Shown: positions 7,438 through 16,705, counted from the stretch's first letter. The stretch: DNA of 64,000 nucleotides from Christiangramia salexigens (GCF_001889005.1 NZ_CP018153.1:592501-656500), one strand, 5' to 3'. Notes: a model not told the origin generated them from the sequence alone. Made by a program: numbers and translations.

Positions 7438-9186
7438 TCAATTCTTTATACTTATTTTTTTAGTGATTTCTTTATTATCGCTGGTATTGACCTTTACGAT
7501 ATAGACTGCAGTACTTAAATTCCCGGTTGGAAGATAAAACTCTTTTTGGAATCCTTTAAATTTACGGCTAAAAATAAGTTTGCCATTAAGGTTGTATAAG
7601 CGTAAATCCTGAATTTCGGATTCGTAAAGCATTCTCACCTCCAACTGCTCTAATCGGTTGTTTTGATAGATTTCAATACTATTGAGAAGGATATTTTTCG
7701 GTTTTGGTTTTAAATCCTCGGGAACAGATAAATCGCTTACAGATTCGGGAGGCAGAGTTTCAATAAAACTCAAAAAGAATCTATTCGGGTATTCACCTGC
7801 TGTCAATCTCATTTTAAGTGAGCCTGATCTTATATTAAAATATAGTTGGTCCTTGGAATCAAAAATGAACAAACGGTCTGGATTAAAATTATGAAATTCG
7901 GAAACCGAAAATTTTAAATCGGTATCCTTTTCTAATTTTATGGATAAAGGAATTAATTCCTCATCTAGTTTAGGGCGCACATTGATCACATAGTTTGTAT
8001 TATCTAAAAACCATGATATATTGCTTGGGTAGTCGTTTAGGTCCAGGGCATCCATTGCATGATCTGAGTCTACTGTGGAATCTGCTCTAAATGCTAATAA
8101 TAATTGTTTTTGAAAAAGAGAGTCGATCTCCACGATCAATTTTACAGATGGTATTAGTAATTCGGCAGATTTAAAACTTGATATTCCGGGTGATTCCTTT
8201 TGAAAGATCCTTTGAGAATTTTTAAATACGATCTTTCCATCCGTTTTACCTTTTACCATAAAGCCCTGAGCTACGGGAGCAATTTTTCTTTGATAAATTC
8301 CTCCGGTTTGACCGGTTTCCACATTATGTTTTTTAAATATCGCAGGAATATAAGCTCCTGCACCGGGTGAATAGGTTCCGTATCCGCCTTCGTAATCTGT
8401 AAGATAATGAGAGTTGCCATTGGATTTTGAATCCCAGAAATAAGCAATTCCGGTTGTTGAAGTATTTTCAAATAAGAATTTATCCAGATTTAATGCGGAA
8501 GGATAAGGGTTTCCCACAAGGATTAACTGGTCTTTTTTAATCGCTAACTCTATTTTTCCGTTATTCGGAAGACCTCTGAAATCATAGGTTTGTGAGGAAC
8601 CAGAATTAATGACCTGCTCTTCAATAATAAGATCATTGGTGCCATTCACTCCCTTCATCGTAAAACCTTCGCCAGGCTCAAGATCAAAATGATTTCCCGC
8701 ATAGCCCCAGTTAGAATAATTGGTTCCGGAAAAAGCGTAGATCCATCGTGCCGAAATATGGAGGGGGTTGCTACTGCCATCATGAGATGATACCAATTTA
8801 GATTTTCTACTATTGGTATTGCTTAGAGGATCATATATATAATCATTTAAAAGTGTATTTTTTTCATTAGAAACCTTTACGGGTAAACTCCAGTAATTAT
8901 AATCATAAGCATTGGAGGTGCCTTTCTGATATAAGGAGATCTTTCCATTACCGGTATTATTGTTGAAATCTTTGTCTCCTTGGAGTAATTGAGAACCTCT
9001 GCGAAGATAAATGCTGGCTTCCGTTTCAGAATTCTTGTTTTCCCTTAGATCAATTGCATTCTGAACATAGACTAATCTATCACGAACATAGATATATGAA
9101 TCAGATTTATCTGAAGGGGAAATATAGAGTTGAGCACAAAGTGGAAAACCGCTAAAAATCATCGAAAAAAGCAGAAGAAGCTTCAT
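7438..9186 (-). CDS. Secreted protein with T9SS type A sorting domain
   Basis: A 582-residue exported protein. I place the start at ATG 9186, where a typical signal peptide begins (MKLLLLFSMIFSGFPLCAQ); the frame extends upstream but without signal-like sequence. The body is beta-rich, with phrases seen in large flavobacterial surface proteins (YWSLPV, GNPYPSALNLDKF, APVAQGFMVKG). The last ~85 residues form a type A C-terminal sorting domain (IEIYQNN..LRLYNLNGKLIF..TGNLSTAVYIVKV..KKISIKN), which directs export through the type IX system and attachment to the surface. The role of the body is unknown. Confidence 0.82.
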   Translation of the reverse strand: MKLLLLFSMIFSGFPLCAQLYISPSDKSDSYIYVRDRLVYVQNAIDLRENKNSETEASIYLRRGSQLLQGDKDFNNNTGNGKISLYQKGTSNAYDYNYWSLPVKVSNEKNTLLNDYIYDPLSNTNSRKSKLVSSHDGSSNPLHISARWIYAFSGTNYSNWGYAGNHFDLEPGEGFTMKGVNGTNDLIIEEQVINSGSSQTYDFRGLPNNGKIELAIKKDQLILVGNPYPSALNLDKFLFENTSTTGIAYFWDSKSNGNSHYLTDYEGGYGTYSPGAGAYIPAIFKKHNVETGQTGGIYQRKIAPVAQGFMVKGKTDGKIVFKNSQRIFQKESPGISSFKSAELLIPSVKLIVEIDSLFQKQLLLAFRADSTVDSDHAMDALDLNDYPSNISWFLDNTNYVINVRPKLDEELIPLSIKLEKDTDLKFSVSEFHNFNPDRLFIFDSKDQLYFNIRSGSLKMRLTAGEYPNRFFLSFIETLPPESVSDLSVPEDLKPKPKNILLNSIEIYQNNRLEQLEVRMLYESEIQDLRLYNLNGKLIFSRKFKGFQKEFYLPTGNLSTAVYIVKVNTSDNKEITKKISIKN

Positions 9187-9262
9187 TAAACCTATAACTT
9201 TGCATAAATATAAACATTCTCGTGTATCAAAACACATGTTTTAATGTTATAAAATACTGAAA

Positions 9263-9463
9263 ATGAACAATTCACAGGTTTTAAATACTGTTCTTATCAT
9301 GGCTGGAGGCGCATTACTCTTATATTCAATATCGGTTGAAGATGTAAGTCCGTATTTTAAGATTATTGGACTTATTATCATTATGTTTGGTCTGTATCGA
9401 GCTACTAACTTTTGGGTAGCTACAAAGGATGATCATCAAAACGAAAATGAAAATCAAGAGTAG
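9263..9463 (+). CDS. Small two-helix membrane protein
   Basis: A 66-residue protein with two hydrophobic segments (about 9-24 and 31-46) and an acidic, Asn/Gln-rich tail. It lies three bases upstream of the Smr-domain gene in the same direction, so the two are probably co-transcribed. I recognise no family. Confidence 0.65.
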   Translation: MNNSQVLNTVLIMAGGALLLYSISVEDVSPYFKIIGLIIIMFGLYRATNFWVATKDDHQNENENQE

Positions 9464-9466
9464 ACC

Positions 9467-10015
9467 ATGGAATTAAAGATCGGTGATAGAGTAGAATTAC
9501 TGGATGATAATCTAAGTGGTATCGTTCAAAATGTTGAAGGAGGGGACGCAGAGATAAAGACAGAAGATGGATTTTTAATGAGTTTTCCTATTTCAGACCT
9601 GGTTAAAATAGATGATGGCATTGAAGACCTGGAGACAGAACAGCTAGATCTTGATGAGATCCTAATTGAAAAGAAGCCACCCAAGAAGCCCAAATCAAAT
9701 CGTATTAAGCCTAAGGAGCGTACAGCTCCTCCAATGGAAGTGGATCTGCACATCAATCAATTGGTTAGAAATAGTAAGGGTTTATCTAATCATGAAATGC
9801 TCAACCTTCAGGTGGATACGGCTAGACATAAACTGGAATTTGCCATGCGTAAGCGTATCCAAAAAGTAGTCTTTATTCACGGAGTTGGTGAAGGGGTTTT
9901 AAAAGCCGAGCTGGAATATCTTTTTGGAAGGTATTCCAATGTAAAATTCTATGATGCAGATTATCAGAAATATGGATTGGGGGCGACTGAAGTTTATATT
10001 TTTCAGAATCCCTAA
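9467..10015 (+). CDS. Smr domain-containing protein (DUF2027-like N-terminus)
   Basis: A 182-residue cytosolic protein. An N-terminal SH3-like segment (about 1-45: KIGDRVELLDDNLSGIV) is joined by an acidic then Lys/Pro-rich linker to a C-terminal Smr domain (about 90-180). The domain has its DLH motif (EVDLHINQL), the HGxG loop (FIHGVGEGVLK) and the closing GATEVYI strand. Smr domains bind or nick nucleic acids and occur at the end of MutS2; the stand-alone form has no firm role. A larger DUF2027-Smr protein is known in Bacteroides, and this looks like a short relative. Confidence 0.8.
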   Translation: MELKIGDRVELLDDNLSGIVQNVEGGDAEIKTEDGFLMSFPISDLVKIDDGIEDLETEQLDLDEILIEKKPPKKPKSNRIKPKERTAPPMEVDLHINQLVRNSKGLSNHEMLNLQVDTARHKLEFAMRKRIQKVVFIHGVGEGVLKAELEYLFGRYSNVKFYDADYQKYGLGATEVYIFQNP

Positions 10016-10033
10016 TTTAAACATATAGTCCAA

Positions 10034-11002
10034 TTAATTGCAATCAGGATCCATTACAGGGCATTGAGCAAAGTCTATTCCGGATTCTCTAAATGTTCCC
10101 AGATTATATACCTGAAATTGTATGGATTCCCCGGACCCATCCTGTTTTGTGAATTTAAGATTGTCTATAAGAATGCTATAGGCATAGTTTCTTTTTATAT
10201 CATGACTAATATAAACTTCATGCACTAATTCCTGGGTTTGCTCCTTATTTAAGTAATTAGGTATACCCTGAGCAGTTTGGAAAGTGCTGGGATTATTTTC
10301 GTTCCCTTCTTCAACTTCAAATCTTGTAATTACACCATCGTTGTCATCATCCTGGTCCAGATAATTAGGTATGCCATCCTCATCGGTATCCCGTAGTCCA
10401 TTATCATTAACAGGGTCATTAGCACTGTTGGCTAATTCAGATCGGGTAGGCACGTTGTCGCCATCATCATCCAGGTCCAGATAATCTGGAATTCCATCTG
10501 CATCTGTATCCAGGTGACTCTGTCCTGTTGGGTCCCAACCTTCTTCAGAATTCTTCAGACCGTCTCCATCGGGGTCAGAAGCCCCGGTTTCATCTGTAAA
10601 ACTGGAAGCGACACGAACTGTTGCACCTGTTCCACTTATCCATTCTTCAATAACCGTAGGCTGGCTGGGTGGAACTACACTGCAAAAATAATTGGTCGGG
10701 ATCTCGCTGTTATATATACGGTAGACCACGCGGTTATTTCCGCTTAAAGCAAAGTTGACCTCTCCGTTTTCCGGTGGCAGAAGTTTGCCATTTTCATCTA
10801 CCGGAAGTTGATTGCTATTAAATTCAAGGGATATAGATTCAAAAACATCATTGTTGTTTGTGGCGTATATTACATTCTTATCCGGCCCTTCACAAAATTT
10901 CAGGGTGCTGTCTTCAAAGTCGAAATTTGTAACGATAATATTCCCGTCATCACAGGAAGTGAGAAGGCTTAATGTAAATATGCCGAGTAACAAACGTCTC
11001 AT
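10034..11002 (-). CDS. Lipoprotein with thrombospondin type 3 calcium-binding repeats
   Basis: A 322-residue lipoprotein (signal ending LLTSC, Cys about 16). The middle (about 140-235) carries four acidic repeats of the TSP3 type, for example DPDGDGLKNSEE, DTDADGIPDYLDLDDDGD and DTDEDGIPNYLDQDDDND, which bind calcium in other proteins and form rigid stalks. The flanking parts are beta-rich and unknown, and four Cys (two near the end) may form disulfides. It is transcribed alone. Function unknown; a surface or periplasmic role is inferred. Confidence 0.78.
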   Translation of the reverse strand: MRRLLLGIFTLSLLTSCDDGNIIVTNFDFEDSTLKFCEGPDKNVIYATNNNDVFESISLEFNSNQLPVDENGKLLPPENGEVNFALSGNNRVVYRIYNSEIPTNYFCSVVPPSQPTVIEEWISGTGATVRVASSFTDETGASDPDGDGLKNSEEGWDPTGQSHLDTDADGIPDYLDLDDDGDNVPTRSELANSANDPVNDNGLRDTDEDGIPNYLDQDDDNDGVITRFEVEEGNENNPSTFQTAQGIPNYLNKEQTQELVHEVYISHDIKRNYAYSILIDNLKFTKQDGSGESIQFQVYNLGTFRESGIDFAQCPVMDPDCN

Positions 11003-11018
11003 CAGGATGCTTTTTCAA

Positions 11019-11026
11019 CAAAAATA
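11019..11026 (-). promoter_or_regulatory. -7 promoter element for the TSP3 lipoprotein gene
   Basis: On the minus strand TATTTTTG matches TAnnTTTG and ends 16 bases before the ATG at 11002. Confidence 0.45.
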
Positions 11027-11076
11027 AAGGAATCAAACTTATGAGGAAGGGTTGTAGGAAATTATTTTATTTCGGT

Positions 11077-11084
11077 TAATTTTG
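11077..11084 (+). promoter_or_regulatory. -7 promoter element next to the cysteine desulfurase start
   Basis: TAATTTTG matches the consensus exactly, with a TTG 22 bases upstream (11052-11054) as a possible -33 element. It ends six bases before the ATG at 11091, so the transcript would start at or next to that ATG. Confidence 0.5.
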
Positions 11085-11090
11085 CGAACT

Positions 11091-12239
11091 ATGGATAGAG
11101 TATACTTTGATTCAGCAGCTACTACCCAATTAAGGGAAGAAGTGGTCGATAAGATGACCAGCGTTTTAAGAGAAAATTACGGTAACCCTTCATCAACACA
11201 TAGTTATGGAAGGTCTTCTAAATCATTGATCGAACAGGCGAGAAAAACTGTCGCGAAAATTTTGAATGTAAATGCTTCAGAAATCGTATTTACATCTGGA
11301 GGGACTGAGGCAGATAATCTTGCCTTGAATAGTGCTGTTCGTGATCTTGGAGTTGAAAGAATTATCACTTCCAGGATAGAACATCATGCTGTTCTTTATA
11401 CAGTAAGTCAGCTTAAAGAATGTTTTGATGTAGAAATTGAATATGTAGGTCTTGACGATCTGGGAAATATTGATCTTGATGACCTGGAAGTACGTCTTAA
11501 AGCTTCAGATAAAAAAACCCTGGTAAGTCTCATGCATGTTAATAATGAGATAGGGAATAAGATAGACCTTAAAAAGACGGCCGAACTTGTAAAATCATAC
11601 AATGCTCTATTTCATTCGGATACCGTACAATCCATAGGACACTTTAATTTAGATCTAAAAGAGATCCCGGTGGACTTTACCGCAGTTAGCGCTCATAAAT
11701 TCCATGGGCCTAAGGGTGCAGGTTTTGCATTTATCAGGAAAAATTCTGGGTTGAAGCCATTGATTTTTGGAGGAGAGCAGGAGAGAGGACATCGTGCCGG
11801 TACAGAAGGGGTTCACAATATCGTGGGATTAGAAGAAGCTTTAAAGCTTGCATACGTTAATCTCGATGAGGAAAAAGAATATATTACTTCCCTTAAGAAA
11901 TATTTTATAGACCGATTAAAGCAGGAGATACCGGGAGTTAAATTTAACGGTACCTGTGAAGATTTTGAAAAGAGTACTTATACTTTGATCAATGTATGCT
12001 TGCCGGTTAGTGAGGAAAAAGCTTTGATGCTCTTGTTCCAACTGGATCTTAAAGGGATTGCATGTTCAAAAGGAAGCGCATGTCAGAGCGGAAGCGATAA
12101 AGGTTCCCATGTCTTAAATGCATTTCTTGCAGAAGAAGATCTGGCAAAGCCTTCTCTTAGATTTTCATTTTCTCGATACAATACAAAAGAAGAGATAGAT
12201 TATGTAGTAGAGACCCTAAAGGATTTTATAAATGATTAG
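11091..12239 (+). CDS. Cysteine desulfurase family protein (NifS/IscS-like)
   Basis: A 382-residue class V PLP enzyme that takes sulfur from cysteine for Fe-S clusters or thiolated tRNA. Visible features are the N-terminal YFDSAATT, TSGGTEADN (cofactor binding), the PLP lysine in SAHKFHGPKG, the GGEQERGHRAGTE loop, and the catalytic cysteine in CSKGSACQSG. The frame extends to a TTG at 11082, but that codon lies inside the -7 box, so ATG 11091 is the start. No scaffold or IscR gene is adjacent, so its sulfur acceptor cannot be told. It is bounded downstream by a bidirectional terminator. Confidence 0.88.
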   Translation: MDRVYFDSAATTQLREEVVDKMTSVLRENYGNPSSTHSYGRSSKSLIEQARKTVAKILNVNASEIVFTSGGTEADNLALNSAVRDLGVERIITSRIEHHAVLYTVSQLKECFDVEIEYVGLDDLGNIDLDDLEVRLKASDKKTLVSLMHVNNEIGNKIDLKKTAELVKSYNALFHSDTVQSIGHFNLDLKEIPVDFTAVSAHKFHGPKGAGFAFIRKNSGLKPLIFGGEQERGHRAGTEGVHNIVGLEEALKLAYVNLDEEKEYITSLKKYFIDRLKQEIPGVKFNGTCEDFEKSTYTLINVCLPVSEEKALMLLFQLDLKGIACSKGSACQSGSDKGSHVLNAFLAEEDLAKPSLRFSFSRYNTKEEIDYVVETLKDFIND

Positions 12240-12263
12240 GATTTGCTTGATAATAACACTCCG

Positions 12264-12296
12264 AAAAGGCTTTAAATGTGATTTAAAGCCTTTTTA
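12264..12296. terminator. Bidirectional terminator between the cysteine desulfurase and M23 genes
   Basis: The 13-bp stem AAAAGGCTTTAAA / TTTAAAGCCTTTT with a five-base loop and T-runs on both strands. It reaches into the stop codon of the M23 gene. Confidence 0.85.
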
Positions 12297-13979
12297 TTTT
12301 CTGTAAAAAGTTGCTTCGTAGGTTGAAGTGTTACCTACATTATCAGTAACTACAACTTTAAGCTTGTTTTCGGTCTCTTTAATAACATCGTCTGAAAAAT
12401 AGTGGGTAAGACTGTTGTTCTTATACTCATACTCCATAAGAATGAACTTTCCGTTAACGGTTGCCCTGTAATCCTCGATACCGGAAAGATCATCACTTAT
12501 CCTGAGTTTTAGCGTCTCATTATTAGAGATCCATTGACCGTCATAGAAATTTACCGGACTAATCTTAGGAGCAATACTGTCTTTAAAGAGTGAGTATTTT
12601 CCAAAGCTTCTTGTGCCTGTTGTAAAGCGTTTCCCCTTCTTATAAGTTGTTGAATATTCTGGTTTCCCATATTTCGAAATTCTGCCTATGAATAATTTCT
12701 GGGTTTCTTCAGCAGGATAACTGCTCACGTCAAAACCTATGGTCATATTGCTGTGAAGGGCAAGATCTTCCCTGTGAACCTGTACCGTATCTCCCTGAAA
12801 TTTGATATCAAGATAGGCATCGTCATATAAGCTCCCAGACGGTATAAAGATGTCAATATTATTTTCGCTTACAGAAAAATCACTATCAGATTTCGCAAAA
12901 AAGTTGGTTTTGTTTTCTATCGCCTTTTCCGGAGCATCATTCACTTTTCCTTTAATGGGAATTCTTACCAGCTTCTCATTGCCTTTAAAGTCTGAAACTC
13001 GGATAGTATATTGATAATCCAGACTATCTTTAACATTGATCCTTCCTTCAGATTTGAGCTCCCCAAACATGCTCAGAGGATTATTATTGGTTCTGAAAAG
13101 TTTCTGAATTCGGCTTTTATTGTTAATGTAGTAAGAGTAATCTATTAATTGGTTTAAATGGCGAGTTTCAGAAAAGGAGAATTTCTCGAAATCTATTTCA
13201 AATATCTGATCCCCGTTTAAATTAGCCTCAATTCTGTAAACCCCATTCTTGTTATAAGCCATATCCTGCTGGTCTACGGTCACTATACCAAAGCCTATTT
13301 CACCACAAGCTTCTACTGTGTTAGTAGTGAAACTGCCATCGTTTTGTGGGATAAGTCTAAGCTTTTGTCGGTCTTGCTTATTATTCACATGAGAATTTTC
13401 ATCAAGAGGATAAACAAATAGACCTTCTACCAATGGTGCTCTTGTATCCTGAATGTCTATACCAAAAAGCTGAGCATTCATAGGGCGCTGACTTCCGTCC
13501 CTGATCTCAAAATGTAGATGAGGTCCACCGCTGCCGCCAGTATTACCGCTATAGGCGATCATTTCTCCCTGTTCAACTTTTAATTCACCTGGCTCCGGAA
13601 AGAGCTCAATTTCGTACGACTCTTTCTGATATTGTTTTTTTCTTAAGTAATCCTGGAGCTTAGGTGATAATTTTTGAAGATGTCCATATACCGTGGTATA
13701 TCCATTTGGATGCTGAATATATAATGCTTTCCCGTAGCCGTAATGCTGAATATTTATTCTGCTTATATATCCTTCTGCAGCCGCATTTACAGCGACCCCT
13801 TCCCGTTGCTGAGTTTTAATATCCAGTCCACTATGAAAATGGTTGGATCTTAATTCACCAAAGGTGCCCGAAAGTACCAAGGGAATGTCCAGAGGATTCT
13901 GGAAATAATCCTTTTGTAATTGGGCAAAGATCTGAACACTGGATAATAATAAAAGTAGAAAAAGGCTTGCTCTCTTCAT
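12294..13979 (-). CDS. M23 family metallopeptidase (LytM-type)
   Basis: A 561-residue exported peptidase expected to cut peptide cross-links of peptidoglycan in the periplasm. After a signal peptide (to about residue 20) the LytM/M23 domain comes first (about 25-170). Its zinc ligands are H and D in HFHSGLDIK and H in GGPHLHFEIRDG, with the extra catalytic His in YGHLQKL. About 390 residues follow, with beta-sandwich character and a C-terminal Ig-like piece (KLKVVVTDNVGNTSTYEATF). All key residues are present, so it should be an active enzyme rather than an EnvC/NlpD-type activator. It stands alone. Confidence 0.88.
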   Translation of the reverse strand: MKRASLFLLLLLSSVQIFAQLQKDYFQNPLDIPLVLSGTFGELRSNHFHSGLDIKTQQREGVAVNAAAEGYISRINIQHYGYGKALYIQHPNGYTTVYGHLQKLSPKLQDYLRKKQYQKESYEIELFPEPGELKVEQGEMIAYSGNTGGSGGPHLHFEIRDGSQRPMNAQLFGIDIQDTRAPLVEGLFVYPLDENSHVNNKQDRQKLRLIPQNDGSFTTNTVEACGEIGFGIVTVDQQDMAYNKNGVYRIEANLNGDQIFEIDFEKFSFSETRHLNQLIDYSYYINNKSRIQKLFRTNNNPLSMFGELKSEGRINVKDSLDYQYTIRVSDFKGNEKLVRIPIKGKVNDAPEKAIENKTNFFAKSDSDFSVSENNIDIFIPSGSLYDDAYLDIKFQGDTVQVHREDLALHSNMTIGFDVSSYPAEETQKLFIGRISKYGKPEYSTTYKKGKRFTTGTRSFGKYSLFKDSIAPKISPVNFYDGQWISNNETLKLRISDDLSGIEDYRATVNGKFILMEYEYKNNSLTHYFSDDVIKETENKLKVVVTDNVGNTSTYEATFYRK

Positions 13980-14126
13980 AGATCGGGTTAATTCAATTTT
14001 AAGCTTGGGGTAAATTTAATCAAACTAATTTCAATAATAAATCCCTTTTAAACAGATAAATAAATCTATTGTTAATTATAATTTGAAAACTGAGAAAAAA
14101 GTATTGGGATATTTAAAAGCGTATGT

Positions 14127-14134
14127 TAACTTTG
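14127..14134 (+). promoter_or_regulatory. Promoter of the coiled-coil/zapA operon
   Basis: TAACTTTG (exact -7 consensus), with TTG at 14104-14106 exactly 20 bases upstream as the -33 element. The first ATG follows 27 bases downstream. One of the best promoters in the window. Confidence 0.65.
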
Positions 14135-14161
14135 TAGGGGTTCACATCGTTTTTAGTGTGT

Positions 14162-14452
14162 ATGAATGAAATAACAGAAATAGTTGATAACCTTGAGAAT
14201 AGGATTAGTAAATTGCTTCATAAATATGATTTAATGAAGCAGGCTAATCAATCTTTACAGGAAGAATTGACATCTGTTAAGGCTGAATATGATAAATTGG
14301 CGGGAGAAATGGAATCTTCCAAAAATCAGGTTCAGACATTGAAAGCCGCTAACGCGATGCTTGGCAGTACCGACCATAAAAGAGAAACAAAGCTCAAAAT
14401 AAACAGTCTGATCAGAGAAATTGATCAGTGCATTGTTCAGTTATCTGAATAA
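14162..14452 (+). CDS. Coiled-coil protein upstream of zapA (ZapB-like)
   Basis: A 96-residue protein predicted to be almost entirely coiled coil, with heptad-like Leu/Ile spacing from about 5 to 70, then a charged stretch and a C-terminal helix. ATG 14162 is chosen over a GTG two codons earlier. It lies 10 bases before zapA. The position, size and coiled-coil nature suggest a partner of ZapA at the division ring, like ZapB, but I see no sequence signature that proves this. Confidence 0.7.
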   Translation: MNEITEIVDNLENRISKLLHKYDLMKQANQSLQEELTSVKAEYDKLAGEMESSKNQVQTLKAANAMLGSTDHKRETKLKINSLIREIDQCIVQLSE

Positions 14453-14462
14453 TTTGAATATA

Positions 14463-14756
14463 ATGGAAGATAAACTGAAGATCAAAATATCGATAGCAGA
14501 CCGCGTGTATCCTTTGACTATTCAACCTAGTCAGGAAGAAGGTTTACGTAAGGCTGCCAAAAAGATCGAGGCAATGATCAAACAATTTGAGCAGAATTAT
14601 GCAGTTAGGGATAAGCAGGACGTATTGGCAATGTGTGCCTTGCAGTTCGCTGCCCAAACGGAGCAGAAAAATATTGATAAGTCAAGTGAAATGCTGGAAG
14701 CAGAGGATAAATTAAGGTCCCTTAATGAATTGCTGCAGCAGCATTTAGCTTCATAA
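14463..14756 (+). CDS. Cell division protein ZapA
   Basis: A 97-residue cytosolic protein that binds FtsZ and bundles its filaments. The N-terminal globular domain (about 1-45: KLKIKISIADRVYPLTI.. EEGLRKAAKKI) is followed by a coiled-coil tail, as in the family. The frame extends 14 codons further upstream, into the previous gene, but the domain begins at ATG 14463. The neighbouring 6S RNA gene and zapA are also neighbours in E. coli, a notably conserved arrangement. Confidence 0.88.
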   Translation: MEDKLKIKISIADRVYPLTIQPSQEEGLRKAAKKIEAMIKQFEQNYAVRDKQDVLAMCALQFAAQTEQKNIDKSSEMLEAEDKLRSLNELLQQHLAS

Positions 14757-14781
14757 GTTCTATAAATAAAACAAGGTTACT

Positions 14782-14968
14782 GCCTGTATTAGTGCTTTTT
14801 TGATAAACTCAACACGAATTCTTTAAAAAGGATAAGTCTAAGTTGTAAAAGCGGGCCGTGTCCTTTCCGGGTAACCGGAAAAGGAGAGCGGATTCTTGAT
14901 CAACTTGTTAGTCCTAAACTTGATTTTAAGGAGTTTAATACAAATCACAACTAATACAGGCTTTTTTT
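14782..14968 (+). ncRNA. 6S RNA (6S-Flavo type)
   Basis: A structured, non-coding spacer between zapA and rny. A perfect 12-bp closing stem, GCCTGTATTAGT (14782-14793) / ACTAATACAGGC (14950-14961), is followed by a T-run, so it doubles as terminator and fixes the + strand. Inside it, further arms pair in nested order: AAACTC/GAGTTT, TTAAAA/TTTTAA, and CTAAGTTG with CAACTTGTTAG. The top is a hairpin TCCTTTCCGG-GTAA-CCGGAAAAGGA (14861-14885). One long rod with internal bulges is the shape of 6S RNA, which mimics an open promoter and binds housekeeping RNA polymerase. A flavobacterial 6S family is known, and the location by zapA agrees. I could not run a covariance model. Confidence 0.85.
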
Positions 14969-14993
14969 ATATATATATATCTAAACATTAAAC

Positions 14994-16556
14994 ATGGAAA
15001 TACTAATAATAGTTATAGCAGCAGTGGTAGGCCTTGCAATAGGTTTTGCGATTGCGAAAATGCTCGAAAAGAAACAGGCTTCCCAAACGGTTGCGAATGC
15101 CAGGAATGAGGCGTCGGGAATCATCAAGGAAGCTAAGGCAGAAGGCGAGAGCATTAAAAAGGATAAAATTCTTCAGGCGAAAGAGAAATTCATTGAATTA
15201 AAGTCTGAACATGAGAAAGTGATCCTTGCCAGAGATAAGAAGATCAGTGAAGCTGAAAAAAGAATTAAGGATAAAGAATCTCATGTTTCCAACGAATTAG
15301 GAAAGAACAAAAAACTGAATAAGGATCTGGAAGAGAAGATCGCAGATTACGATCACAGGCTGGATTACTTAGAGAAAAAACAGGAGGAAGTAGATAAGCT
15401 TCATAATAGTAAGGTTCAACAGCTGGAAGTGATTTCAGGACTTTCTGCAGAAGATGCCAAAGCGCAGCTTATTGAGTCCTTAAAAGATTCGGCTAAGGCA
15501 GATGCCATGTCTTTAATACAGGATACTGTAGAAGAGGCTAAGCTTACTGCACAGCAGGAAGCCAAGAAGATCATCATCAATACTATTCAGAGAATTGGAA
15601 CCGAAGAAGCTATTGATAACTGTGTGTCGGTTTTCAACCTGGAAAGCGATGATGTTAAAGGTAGAATTATTGGACGTGAGGGACGTAATATTCGTGCTCT
15701 GGAAGCAGCTACAGGGGTAGAGATCATAGTAGATGATACTCCGGAAGCAATTATACTTAGTTGTTTTGATTCGGTTAGAAGAGAGGTAGCAAGATTGTCG
15801 CTTCATAAGCTGGTAACAGACGGCCGAATTCACCCGGCGAGAATTGAAGAAGTGGTTAAGAAAACCCGTAAGCAGATTGAAGAAGAAATCATTGATATAG
15901 GTAAGAGAACTGTGATAGATCTTGGTATCCACGGTCTTCAGCCTGAATTAATAAAAATGGTAGGAAGAATGAAGTATCGTTCTTCTTACGGTCAAAACCT
16001 GCTTCAACACTCACGTGAAGTAGCTAAGCTATGTGGTGTAATGGCTGCAGAACTTGGTCTTAATCCTAAACTTGCAAAACGTGCAGGATTACTTCATGAC
16101 ATCGGTAAAGTGCCGGAGACTGAAACAGAAGTACCTCACGCGATACTTGGAATGCAGTGGGCAGAGAAGCATGGAGAGAAACCTGAGGTGTGTAACGCTA
16201 TTGGTGCTCACCATGATGAGATAGAAATGAATTCACTATTATCTCCTATAGTTCAGGTTTGTGATGCGATTAGTGGTGCAAGACCGGGAGCAAGAAGACA
16301 GGTTCTGGATTCATATATTCAGAGACTTAAAGACCTTGAGGATATTGCATTTGGATTTGGAGGAGTTAAGAAGGCTTATGCTATCCAGGCCGGTAGAGAG
16401 CTTAGGGTGATTGTGGAAAGTGAAAAAGTAACCGATGATAAGGCTGCTAATCTTTCTTTTGAGATCTCCCAAAAGATCCAGACAGATATGACCTACCCAG
16501 GTCAGGTTAAAGTAACCGTGATACGAGAGACAAGAGCAGTAAATGTCGCAAAGTAG
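14994..16556 (+). CDS. Ribonuclease Y
   Basis: A 520-residue membrane-anchored endoribonuclease that starts mRNA decay. Its order is an N-terminal transmembrane helix (about 1-22), a long coiled coil (about 30-170), a KH RNA-binding domain ([15 protein letters not shown], about 225-280) and an HD domain with the metal-binding HD pair in LLHDIGK and the AHHDE motif. Length and order are standard for RNase Y. It follows the 6S RNA by 25 bases and probably has its own start signal in the AT-rich spacer. A strong terminator lies downstream. Confidence 0.93.
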   Translation: MEILIIVIAAVVGLAIGFAIAKMLEKKQASQTVANARNEASGIIKEAKAEGESIKKDKILQAKEKFIELKSEHEKVILARDKKISEAEKRIKDKESHVSNELGKNKKLNKDLEEKIADYDHRLDYLEKKQEEVDKLHNSKVQQLEVISGLSAEDAKAQLIESLKDSAKADAMSLIQDTVEEAKLTAQQEAKKIIINTIQRIGTEEAIDNCVSVFNLESDDVKGRIIGREGRNIRALEAATGVEIIVDDTPEAIILSCFDSVRREVARLSLHKLVTDGRIHPARIEEVVKKTRKQIEEEIIDIGKRTVIDLGIHGLQPELIKMVGRMKYRSSYGQNLLQHSREVAKLCGVMAAELGLNPKLAKRAGLLHDIGKVPETETEVPHAILGMQWAEKHGEKPEVCNAIGAHHDEIEMNSLLSPIVQVCDAISGARPGARRQVLDSYIQRLKDLEDIAFGFGGVKKAYAIQAGRELRVIVESEKVTDDKAANLSFEISQKIQTDMTYPGQVKVTVIRETRAVNVAK

Positions 16557-16580
16557 AAATTAGGAAAATTATATTTTAAA

Positions 16581-16610
16581 AAGGCCGTTCAATTTGAACG
16601 GCCTTTTTTG
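16581..16610 (+). terminator. Terminator of rny
   Basis: A near-uninterrupted stem AAGGCCGTTC / GAACGGCCTT with a five-base loop and a run of six T. Confidence 0.88.
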
Positions 16611-16705
16611 TTTGATCATATTTAGTTTTACGAGTCGTTATTTTAACAATACGCAAAAAGAAGGGAGAAATCTTTATACTAGATTTTTCCTTTAAAGTTA
16701 TCTAA

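Noticed and set aside
15513..15932. A 139-codon open frame antisense to rny
   Set aside because: It covers the KH and linker part of a complete RNase Y gene, and the Asn/Ser/Tyr-rich product resembles no family.
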